Shown piece by piece: positions 27,001 to 39,000 of a stretch of 64,000 bases of DNA (positions are counted from its first letter, which is position 1; each line of letters starts with the position of its first letter). Under the pieces are notes generated by a model. It made no database searches. It was not told the DNA's origin and worked only from the letters and a program-made list of their open reading frames with translations. The translations under genes were made by a program, and so were the position numbers. This DNA comes from Formicarius rufipectus (lineage: Eukaryota > Chordata > Aves > Passeriformes > Formicariidae): the NCBI GenBank assembly GCA_013399695.1, contig VXAU01003998.1:1-64000 (forward strand), written 5' to 3'.

Positions 27001-30000
27001 CTAAAATAACCACAAAACATTACCTTATAATAGGTTCTCTGAAAGGCTTTTCTACTTTGTAGAGGTGTTTGGTTAGATGTATGGGTGTTCTGTCATCATC
27101 TTCCTGCAATAAAATATTAGAGCTTAAATCCACTTCTCACCTTCCTATAATTTGTAATACTGTTTTAGAAGATTAATTACTAATACCCAGGGAGTTGAAG
27201 GGGAAAGAGATAAGGTTATCTCTTCAAAGGGGAAAAAAAATAACTAATTAATAGCCTATGAAATGTACATACATGGGGACAGAGGGAAGAAACAGATATC
27301 CGAGTGCCTAACCATGCAGATACCAAATATTCCCCCCTCCCTCTTTGATGGTCTGATACAAATTTAATTAAACTCAAAAACTGTTCTCAACTTTTATTTA
27401 ACTCTGAAATTTATTGCTTTTCTTTCAAGTCAAGTTTAGTCCAAATGTTTGCATACTTTTTCCAGGTATAACACTGAGTCTATATAAGAGACATTCATAT
27501 TTTATTACCTGCCTTGTGCAAATTCAATTATGTATGTCAGTTCCTCAGTCTAAGAGGACACAATTTCCAACACCAAGCAGACCTACTAACTAATTAATAA
27601 CACAAAAAGATTGCACCTCAGATCCACCAACTGATGCAAATTCCCAGCCTCTTGAAAACTGGGAGGTACTTACTGTCCGTGCCAGATCACTGCATATCAC
27701 ACTGTGGGTCAAGAGCTGCAGTTTGATTTCTGTGTCCCACTTCCGGCAGTTCTGAATGTATTCATGACTTCCTATGCAGTGCTTACTGTTAAACAAAAGC
27801 GAGCTGTAGTCACAACAAAAATGTATAGTGCTTGTCAAAAAACTCACATGAAATATCTAAGGCAACCTGTTGCCTCAAAGTAAGGACGTGGTGAATCAAC
27901 CTCCACACCACACTGTTTCTGATTTCTCCTTCTGCAAAAGTTTGAATACACTGTTACAGACACCTATGTTTTTGCTAAAGCTCTTAACTACAGTGCCCAC
28001 ACATAAACCAAACATTCTCACTGAGAAAACCAATGGTATTTTTTAAGCCATTAGTTTAAAAATTAAAAACAAAAACCACAAATCCAACTAAAACAACAAA
28101 CCACAACCCTCCCCCACAGATTATTAGACAATAGATGTTTTTTTTTTGCTAGGATTCGAAGAGCACCTGAAAACTACAACATCCATTTACAGAAATGCTC
28201 TAAAAACCTGCATCTGAAAAGAGCCCTGTCTGTGTTCCATACAACAGATGGCAGATTGGAACATATTTTTTAGAAAGGTGTTAAGAAACTACTTTTGTGT
28301 ATCCCACAGCAACTCGAAAGACTTCTGATCCTTGTGACGACAATAACTCTTCTACATTTTTAAGATTTCTGCTTTCACACATTTAATCACTAAATTTTCC
28401 AGTAAGTAACTGTGTCATAAAAAAACCACGAAATTAAATACTAATGAAAAAGAGTTTGCTTACTTTTGTAAAACTTCTTCTTGGCCACAGACTTTCAGGA
28501 TATAGCTGCCAATGTCCACTTCATTCAAGTCATCATGCACCCAGCAAAGTGCCTGCATGATTATAAGCTCAACAGGGGAACTCACTGTTTAAAGAAATTA
28601 CAACTAAAAGTTAAATATAAATCTATAGCGAGTGATATTAGCTATTGTTCACTCACAAATTGTAGTTATTTAATGAAATTGTTTTTTATATTTGTAGGAA
28701 AGACTTTTATGATTCTATTATCTCCTAAATGTTATAGTTTGAGATCTTCACTTTTTCCTCACAAAGAAGGTAACCCATAAAATTTGCCTGTCCCTATAAA
28801 AAGCCAATCAAGTCTTTTAAAATTAGGATACAATGTAGTCACTTCGCCAAAAATACAAACACAGTCTGCAGGACTGAGGATAGCCCCCCTCCTTTTTTTT
28901 TTTCCCATTATAAATTTGCCATATTTAGCAAGGACTTCAAAAAGGTAAGTGATCCCAGAGGCACTTAAAAGTTTAAAAATCATTATCTGAAGAGCTGAAG
29001 ATGGAACTCCTCTATTTGTTCTGCTTTTGAAGAACTGAATATCAGCTGCAGCTGAGGCAAATCCGACTGGAAGTCTTTTTTGCTTTTTCCTTTCCACTTG
29101 TCTAGGGCAGTTTCCGCTTTGTCCAGAGCAGAGATCAGTAAGCATCAGCAAGCTTTTGCAAAAAGCCACTCTGAGCTACCAGTGCTTTCACATCAGGCTA
29201 CAAATGCTTTTTTGAAAATAATCTCTCTTCCATCCAGCAAATACAGAGCAAAAGAAATAATCCCAGTCAAACCCCAAATCCATTCCTCCACACTCACCAG
29301 CTGTCACTGACAAAAAACATAGATAGGTTTTAATAGCACAAATGTTTTAAATACAAAATGCTCTCCAACCCTCCCTGCCTAGTTCTCCACTATCTCTTTA
29401 AAATAATTTGCAAACAATATAACTGTCTCAAAATTATATAAAAAAAAACCACTGTATAAAGGCAACTTTATTTTTCTGTCAGACCTTCAGACTGGAGTTT
29501 TTTCCCCCTCCAGGGACCTTCCTAATTTTCTCATATTACTACTGCGGTGGACACAGAGGTAATACCACAGTATTTTCCACAAGATAACATGTGCTTCATA
29601 TTGCTAACTAGTAATTTGTTATTACAAGCACAGAGGCATCAGATAGCATATGAAGAATAACTATGTGAAATTCAGGAGTGAGGAATGATAGGACATATGA
29701 AGTCAGAACCATGATTTAACTCATTAATCCTGTTTAACCTACTACTAATCTAGAATGAAACTGCTGTATTACCTTCAGCAGAGAATATGGTAGTTGCGGA
29801 GAAAAGAGATGCAGTGATAGTTTATGGGCTATAGTCACACACAGCATTGGCAAAGGTCTGCCAGACCTGCAAAGCCCAGTGCAAAAAAAAAAACAACCCC
29901 AAAACAGTAAAGCAAAGGTGTTACCACCCTTTCCCTGCCCTACTTGAAAGACATTCCTTTTTGCTGACACACAGTGATTGCTCAGATAGACTTGTACTTC

Positions 30001-33000
30001 TATATAAAGTCCGATGAATAAATGAACACAAAATCAAGGCAAATAATCTCTAAAGTTCACCTGTTTGCCTCCTGTGTCCCTTCTACAGCTTGAGTTGTCA
30101 AGGCACTGAAAGGCTGCAGTTCCATCCAAGCAAGATTGAAAGGTGTACTAAAGTAAAGCAGTTCTAACTTTAGCATGCTAAGATACGTAATAATTTGACC
30201 AGCGACACAGGCAATTAAAGGCAGATTTTAAATATGTCTATTACTAATCACATTCCCATCTTTCACCAGCTATGGAAGAGTGAGAAGAGTAAGACACATT
30301 GAGTTAGAATGCAAGATACATTTCAAGCTAGTCACAAAAGCAGTAGAAATAAAAGGCTGGAGTCCTAACATTTTAGTTACCCTAACAAAGCCTTTTGCAG
30401 GAAAAGATTAACCCTGTAATATCAGAGAAATGTAATCTTAAGGATTAATAGCAGAAACCCTTCCTAGGCTATACTGACACTCCACCTAATTTCTTTGCAA
30501 AAGATTACTATATCACAGCAGAACAAATATAAGGTTCAGCATTAATATTAATATAGAATGAAAAAATGGATGCACTGAACTCCTTTTCCAATAGAGTAGT
30601 TCGCGTACACGAGTAACTCCCTATCTTTTGGGAACAACCAGCTGTAAAGCATCTACACTGCAGCACAAATCCACTGTCAGGTCTGGGACCCGGTCTGGGA
30701 ATGGGAACCCTCACAACTGCTAAGAGACTACAACAGTATAGAGGCTAAAAAGGAACTGGCTCCTGAGATAATTTATTATTAGTTATTACCAAAAACTGAC
30801 AGAAGCTGAGAGCATAGAGAGTTACAGCCTTTGAACACAAATGTTGTGAAGTTAAGCCTGCGCAGAAAATATGAATTTATTTAACAACAAGGCAAAGGTC
30901 CACCCCAAACCAATATTCCAGGTTACCCACAAAACTGGGATAGAAGGTTATGGCACATTGTGACAGTATTATTTTAGTGCTTGTGTTCATAAGCATATAT
31001 TGATGTCAAATAATCGTTTTAGTAGTTATTCTTATTTTCCAGCAGCAGTTTGTCTGAATTTTTAGACAGCCTACAGAAAGTTATTTAAAAATAGTTAGAG
31101 TGTTGTAATAAAAAAATTGTTAAGGATCTCAGTCCTGGTGTCATCCCCCCAGTTACCATAAAGTAGGTCATAGTCTTGAAAAATTGTTTTATTCTATCCA
31201 GCTGTGGATAGAACAGTGCTTCTGGTTTGCTTGACTTTCCTTTTTTAACGTAAATGTTTCACTTTGTCAACTTCTACATATTTTCTGATGGAGGCACCGA
31301 CACACAATTAGGTCTTTCCTCAGTTACCTTTTCCACATTTCCCGCAAACAATCCATGCACCTGAGACCCAGGGACTACAAGACCTGAAAGCCACTGACTC
31401 AGGCTCAGTGTACAGTCTTAACAAGCCAACTCCAGTTTAAAAAGCAGAAACATACCATCACATGTAAAAGTCACTGGTTGCTGGAATTCTTCGATTTCTA
31501 TAGAAACCTTGATGCTGGCACTCTCCCCACTTATATTTCTTTGCAGCATGATTGGACTCAGAACAAAGCCTGGGTTTGTTTGCTGATTAAAATAAGGAAA
31601 CTTGGTCCTCAATCTGAAAGTAGAGAAGGTTTATGAAACATTGCAATGGAGAGAGAAGTCTACAACTAAAGTAAAAAAACATGGTAATAACCACAAGCCA
31701 GAACAGTAAAGTCCACAACTGACTCTCTACCCAAAAAACACTGAATATTTCTGCTCTCAACAGAACAATGCCCACAATAATTATACAAGTGGTAGTTAGA
31801 CAGGAAAAAATTCTAGCTTATAATTAGGCAGGTTTTCCACATAGCTTCAAATATTTAATAGGTCAATGCTTACAGGACATATCTAGCTTCTGCAGAAGAT
31901 AAGCTCTAAAACAGTTTTTTTAAAAGGTAATCCACAGCATTTGCTAAAAATTCATTTTAATAATTTCTTTTAGGTATAGAAGACAATAAAATTCTTCACA
32001 TCTTTCGATTTTTAGAAGTCTAATCTGAATTTAGATACTACACAGAAGGTAGTTATTCCAAGTTGTGGAAGTTAAGAGGTCTTAGTTAAGGGAAAGGCTT
32101 TTATTTAGGACACAAATAGTATAAAACATTTACCTGAGGAGTGAATAGATAGTACTTTGATAGCTGCTTTTTATTTTCAGCCTTCTAACATGGATAAAAT
32201 AATTTAACCCCAAACTTCTATCAACATTAACGTTGTATTATGTGAGATTAAGAACAGAACTCCTCTCTAGGGGTCATTTATTTCATCACCTTGATTCCTA
32301 ACAAGGAGGGGAAAAAACCCAAAACCCTCTAGCAAGAATTGTCTAGTCTAAAGCCATCAATATTTTAAGCACTGGGCCTTGAAAAAGAACAAAAAAGGCA
32401 ATAAATAGCTTAAACTAGAAACTGTTGCAACAAGCCTATTTTATGTGAGCTTTGTCTCAAGGTTGTTCATCAGTAAGTTCCACAGGTATAGGAATTCTCA
32501 TTGGTTTTATATAGTTTGCTTTTCAGTTATTAACATTGCCATTTTAACAAGGAGCTGCTATCCTTCAGAGATCTCCATTTCCTCCATTATTTATTGTATT
32601 TTGATCTTGAAAATTAGAAAGCAGAGACTCCTAGTTTGTCTTCTCTAGTGAAAAGCAAGAAAAATACCCTCTCATTGAGTTGTGGCAGTAAGAAAAAAAC
32701 AAACAAACAAACAAAAAACAAACAAACAAACAAAAAACCAACCAAACAAAAAACAACCAACCAAACAAAAAACCAACCAAACAAAATCAACCAAAACAAA
32801 CAAACAAACAAAAAAACCAAACAAACAAAAACTAACACCAAAACATAGAAGGAACATTTTGTGTTACAAAGTCCCATCTTCTCTGGTACGGGCTTTTAGG
32901 AACTTCACCACCTGATCAAAGAAGGGACAATTTTGAAGCTGTTATTTGTTAAAATATTCTAGTTGTGGAAGCAATAAAAATTAAATCATTTCAGGGCTGG

Positions 33001-36000
33001 AAAGCCATTAAGTAACAGTAGTGAGGTGCATCAGCTAAGAGGGAAAAAAACAAAAACAAAGAACAAAACAAAAACAAAACCAAAAAAAAAAAAAAAAAAA
33101 ACACAACCACAGGACAACACTGGGATAAGAAAAGGAAAAAGGACATATACTGAAATTTGCCCCATCAACCAAAATAATGTAGGATAATCCCTGTCAAGCT
33201 AAATGACAGTGAGTCATTTAGCCTTTTTTTTTTTTCTTTTCAAAGCGTATTTATATTCAGCAATTTCTTACTTCGTAACTGCTTGAGAAAAAGCTGACAG
33301 TTCTTGGTTCTGCCCTTCAATTGCTTGGAGAAGCACATTTTCTGTCAGCATGCCAGTGGTCCCATTGTCTTTCTGCAACTCAAAGATAATACAGTATTTA
33401 AATAGCTGCAAACATATTCCCACAGCCAGCAAAGCCACGTGTAGATGATAAGTTTTCATGAGTCTTAAGGTTACTTATGTCTACTTCTACATAGAGAAAA
33501 ATGTATATAATTACTAAGCTGGAAAGATTCTCTGGACCAGTGACTCCTTGACAGAAGTCAATTTATTTACAGCATCATTATCAGTTAAGATGAAGTTGCA
33601 AGCATAACAGTTCTTAGCAGTGACCTGTTGCATGGCTAGATTTGGCTGAACCAGGGGTGAAAGAAAGACAAATGTTTTTCTTCCTCCGATTCTCCCATTC
33701 AGCCTTCTGTGTAGCTCCAGAAAGTGCCACTACACATCAGTTGTGCCCACGATTACCTTCTCCTACAAGGCAGGAAAATACAAGTTGTACACTGGAAGGA
33801 AGTCGCATTCACAACATGAAACTCAGGACTGATCTCATGGTATCAGCTTACTGCTGGTTTTATCCATTATGCCATAGGCACCCACCAGTTCCCAAAACTG
33901 CAAACCACGATTTTTAAGTTCTCCAATCTAATAGTCAACTGCTAAAAGACAGCATGTCCAACCCAGAGTCACTGCACTCAGAGGACAAAGGTTTCTGACC
34001 AGTTACATTTTTCATCCAAAGTTTTTACAATGCTTACAGAAATATTTTATTCCACCCCGAGTCCAAAGGAGTCATTTCATTATATCAGACAATATGGTCA
34101 AACTAGACAGTCTCAGAAAAGGGGTCAAGTCATGCAGAAATAGGCACTATCAGGTCTTTTCCTTTTAGCACCTTTTCCCCTTCAAATTAACTTGTTTAAG
34201 CAGTATACCATAAACTTGGAAGAGATACAATCTATAATTGCCCCTTGAATTGCATTTAAACCTAGTTCTTTCAGCTAAAATATTGATTGCATGAACTGTG
34301 ATCAGTCACAAGGACAAATTCGATGTAATTTGGATTAGCAATACCATAGGGGGCAATTAGAGCAGGAAGCTGTAAAGCCAGAAAACATGGAATGAGCTTC
34401 ATGAGCCTGTATAATACTTTAAATTAAAAAAGGTTCTAACATCTCTTACAAGTTCTGTCACAAAAATACTTCAGGGCAACCACACAAGACTTGCTTACTA
34501 ACCCATGCAACTCAATCAAGTACTTGTAGTCTCTAAGCAATTACACAATAATATTAAAAAAAAAAAAACTCACAAGGAAACAGGGAGGGAACACACCAAG
34601 GGAAAGGCAAACACCTTGGATAAAGGTTCAACTAACTCAATGCACTCAATGCAGAACTTGGTCATTTCAAATCAAGGAGCTGCCTATAAACATGTTAAAT
34701 TCTGCTTAGGAACTCTTTCTAAAGAATACTGGACATAAGTACACCAAGCACTGTGCACCCACAGTATAAAAGCACTACAAAAGGGGATTACTTAGAGTCA
34801 TACCAGTGATGCAACATCTCCATTTTATGCCACTGTATGGCACTTTTGAATACTTAAAGAAAAATTTGCAGGTTATTCTGCTGTTAAATTCAGTAAAGTT
34901 TAGAGAACTACAAGGCATGTGAACATGTGCAAGTTTAGCCAGTATAAACACATTCTAATCTAATGAGCAAAGAAAAAAAAAGATACAGTTCCCCATGGTT
35001 GACCTCAGGGTCACATTTGGCTAAGGAGAGAAACCTAATGTTATTACAAACACACAATGATGAAAAAGACCTCCTGGTGGAAAATTAAGAACAATAAATA
35101 CCTCCTTACTTTTTAACTGAATTTCAATACTAATTTTTGATCACTTTTGGGAAAACGATTTCAGGATGACAAGCTCAGAAAAACTAAGAATTCTATTTAA
35201 AATCCACTGGACTCAAAGGGGTTTTGAGCAACAAGTAGGAGCTTAATTTCTTTAATTTCCACATGAGCCCATCTAGGAGGTGCAAAAGCTATCAGTCAAA
35301 GAGGAAATAACTTGTAAGAAAGAACTTCAGGCCAAATGAGATAAATAGTTCATATCAGCACTGACTGCAAAAATAGAAGAGGTCTGTAAATACAATTACT
35401 CTGAACAATGACAAACAACTCCAAACTCCACTAAATTACCAAAAGCCAAGTTAAGTAAAAATCCCACAAGTACATAAAGTCACAAGACTGTTCAGCTCTG
35501 TGGAAAGGAAAGGAAAGGAAAGGAAGAGAAGACAACACAAAATAAAATGAAATTATTTTTGCCTCTGCTTTCAGAAAGGAAAGTGACAAACACTGAAATA
35601 TTTAAAGGGAAATATTGAACCTATAGTACTTTAAATACTAACAGATCAAATAGATACAAATAAGATTCTCAATACAAATAGATACTTCTATTTGATCAAA
35701 ACACAGCAATCTATTGATTCAGGGATTAAACAGTCATACATATTGATAGAATCAAAATGTATTTTTGATAGCCTCAAAATATGTTACTAGAATGTTTGAC
35801 TAATAGTTTTGTTCGAAGAGGCAGTGAGACTGAGTTATTCAGGAAGGGTGGAGGGGAATAATCTAGACTCACTAAGATGCAAGACTTCAGAAAATAGTTT
35901 GAAGAGCATATATACCTGCAGAAAATTGGATAAAATACAAGAGAACTGCCAAAAATAGGGGTTACATAACTCAGCTTCCTACTATACGAGGTTGAAAAAT

Positions 36001-39000
36001 ACTTAATAAAGTAGAAACATGGGATAGACAAAAGATACAAGCCCCAGGTTATGTGGCAAGGATATCCATTCAAGAGACTCCCCTTTAAGTCTATTTTTTA
36101 AAAAAACTTAGCAGAAACAACCATGCTAATTTACAGTCTTATAAGTTCATCAGCTAATTTCATAATACAGACTAGAACTGAAGTCTGATGCCAAAACCAG
36201 CCAATCACAGAGTGGAGGAGAAAGTAAATGTCAAACCTTCAACTGGGCATTCACTGCAGAAATCTGCTATAAACTAAGAACTTGCTTGAAAACAATGGTG
36301 GCTTAAGAAAATGATGTATATTAATTGACTACAGGATTGAGCTGTGCTGTTGGGATGCCAGGGAGAATAAAGCAAATGCAATAGAAGTGTCTCAAGCAGG
36401 ATCTCCCTGCCTGGGTTTATTCATCCTGCTGCACAAGGCACATGGCACACTATGCTCTGTGAGAGAGAACTACAGTTCTCATAAGCCATCCTCAAAAAAC
36501 ATGACATGAAAGAGATGTCACACAGAGCTTGCAGTGAAAGCTTGCAGAAAGTCGTCTTTCATAACACATTTAAGCAAATATCAAAATGATTCTTTTATCT
36601 CTAAATACCTGCTGATCTATCCTGAAAGAAGAACATTTGCTAAGAGCTAGTTACAAATGCATTCTGCAGAAAATAAGATGACTGATGATGACAGTGAAGA
36701 TCCAGAACAAAAATCAAATCAAATTTAAATCAAATGTAGCAGGAGGAAAAGGCCACAGAGCAGAGCAAAGGCAGAGCTTGAGCTTTATTTATTTATTAAT
36801 CAGTAAATATGTGACATGCAAATAGCAGGACACTGAACTTCATGAACAGGAAAGACTCTTAAAACCTGCATTCTTGAAAAAACCTGGAATTTATAATAAC
36901 AGATTTCATTCAGCAACAGTCAAATACTACTTTCTCCAGATGCCACCTCAGAAGCCCTGATCCAACACAGCCTAGCTATTACCATCAGCAGCTACATTAC
37001 AAACACCACTGGAAAACTGACACACACACTACCAGATGACAGAGCAAACTGAGAAGCAAAATGCTGTAAGAGCCCAAATTTACATGCCTCCCCAAATACT
37101 AGGCAAGAACTGAGTTAATACATCATAGCTCAACAGCGAGTGGGGAACAAAGTAAAATTAAGTCAGATCCAAGATCTACAGACATGCAATGCCAAAAGTG
37201 TGATCCCCTGAAAACAGAGGTCAAGGAGGGTTTTTTGGTCCTTCTCCACTAGCCTCCTATTAAACTTTTACCAGAATACTGACAACTAACCCAGAAAAAA
37301 CAGGAAATCCTTCAAATGAGGGGTCAAAAATTTCACTTCAGTGGAAATTCAGACAGTCCTTTAGGCCAAAGTCTAGTAAATATTCCTATTTCTGAGAAAA
37401 AAGCCTCCTTCAGTTTGGGCATGGGGAGGGAAGAATTAAGGAGTAATTTGGAAAACATCCTTGACTGATAACAGTTGGGGTTTTTATGGTATGTCCCTTG
37501 ACTATTAAAAACACCTAAAAAGACAATACCTAAGATTGAAAACAGCTGCAATCCAAAGTCTCCAAGACAAACAAATCATTTACTCCCCTCCCTCTATCTA
37601 GTTTTTTTCTGCCATTATGACTCTTGCCAGGGTGCTGGCTCTTCCACTGAAGTCTTCCTCTTCAGTTTTTCTACTCTACCAAAAAAAAGAAAAGCACAAA
37701 AAACCCCACAACCCAGAAGTATTCACTTTCTAGTGAGCTGACTAATACTTAAAACAAAATGTCTTGTTTTATGACAGACTTATCACAGAAAAAATTAAAA
37801 AATGTAGGAAAAGAAAAATAATCTACAGTAATTTACTGGACATGGAAAAGAATAGGATGCACTTATGGGGGTATAATTAACCAGGTGAGATCACAACAGT
37901 ATTGATCATTTGGTGCACAATTTAGTTTTGACACAAACTGCATGTGCTCAATGTCCAAAGACACAAGGGTCACAACTGAAGTCCTCCTGAGAATTTTATC
38001 TTAAATATTCCATTAAAGTGATCCTGATCCTAGAGCAGAAGTCACCTCTTTGCCCTGTCTGATAAAAGCAACATCACAAAGATGCTTTCCCTTTTTCCAG
38101 AAGTGCAGCATTTCTCACCCAACAGGCATCCCAACATCCGAGACAGTATATATATAAAGCTCTCTAGTTCTCCTGCGCAGAAAGCAAGCTTTCTGCCTAT
38201 AAAAGGCTGCAAGTGACATTAGGAAAGCAGAAAAGATCTTTTAATTACGCAAAAAAAGTTTTTGTGGTTTTGTTTTGTCTTTTTGTTTGTTTGGTTGGTT
38301 TTGTTTTTTTGGGTTTTTTAAAATCTAAGATAAAGGCTGCTCAAGATAAAATTTTCACTGCTTACCTCACCATTTTTTTATTTTGCACTATCAGGGGAAT
38401 TGCTCATAGAATTTTAATATTTATCAATATTATTTAAATACTTCACTGTTTTAAATATTATTTCCATTTCTTATTGGAGTGTGTTCAAAACCAGCAATTT
38501 TCTCAGTAAGATTACCCAAAGGTAGAATTATTTTGGGAAAACAATTCAGTGGTAATGTTCAATTTTCTGAATAGCACTGATACATACGCCATAACATCAC
38601 AGTATTTGGACAGTGCTCAAGCAAAGTAACAAAACAAATCTAGAACTTCAGAGTGTCTTTAAATACTGTGATTAATCTTGAATGCCATACTGCAATTTAA
38701 AGATCTCCATTTACATACCTGTGATGTTTGGCCCTGTAACTTTGCAAGCTGAGTTGTTCGCATGTTTAAGGACTGGCTCCTTGTGACTGTTGCTCCAGAA
38801 GATTTCCCATTAACTTTTCTTTCCAGATGACAAGTTACCAACAGCTTCTCTTCTAACAGCACAGCCTCCCATGGATCTTCAGCAGTCATAGTTGAAGCCC
38901 TCTCCCCATCGTTCTCTGCCTTATTTAAAGTCTCCACGCTATCCACTTTTGGTTTACTTAGGGGATCCAAATCCAACCAGTCAAATTTACTAACATCCCC

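Larger units (their letters stand above)
33373..38718 (-). other. PIK3C2A: Intron 2 of PIK3C2A
   Basis: A 5.3 kb intron between the large first coding exon and the short exon 3. It is AT-rich, with a GTTT-type simple repeat at 38258-38320 and a GGAAA run at 35502-35525. No transposon or coding-like frame was recognised. Confidence 0.8.

Noticed and set aside
28759..29169. 136-codon minus-strand frame in intron 4
   Set aside because: No domain, low-complexity stretches, and not needed for the PIK3C2A frame.
32614..32877. Hydrophobic open frames that look like membrane proteins
   Set aside because: They are translations of the (CAAA)n repeat on the opposite strand.
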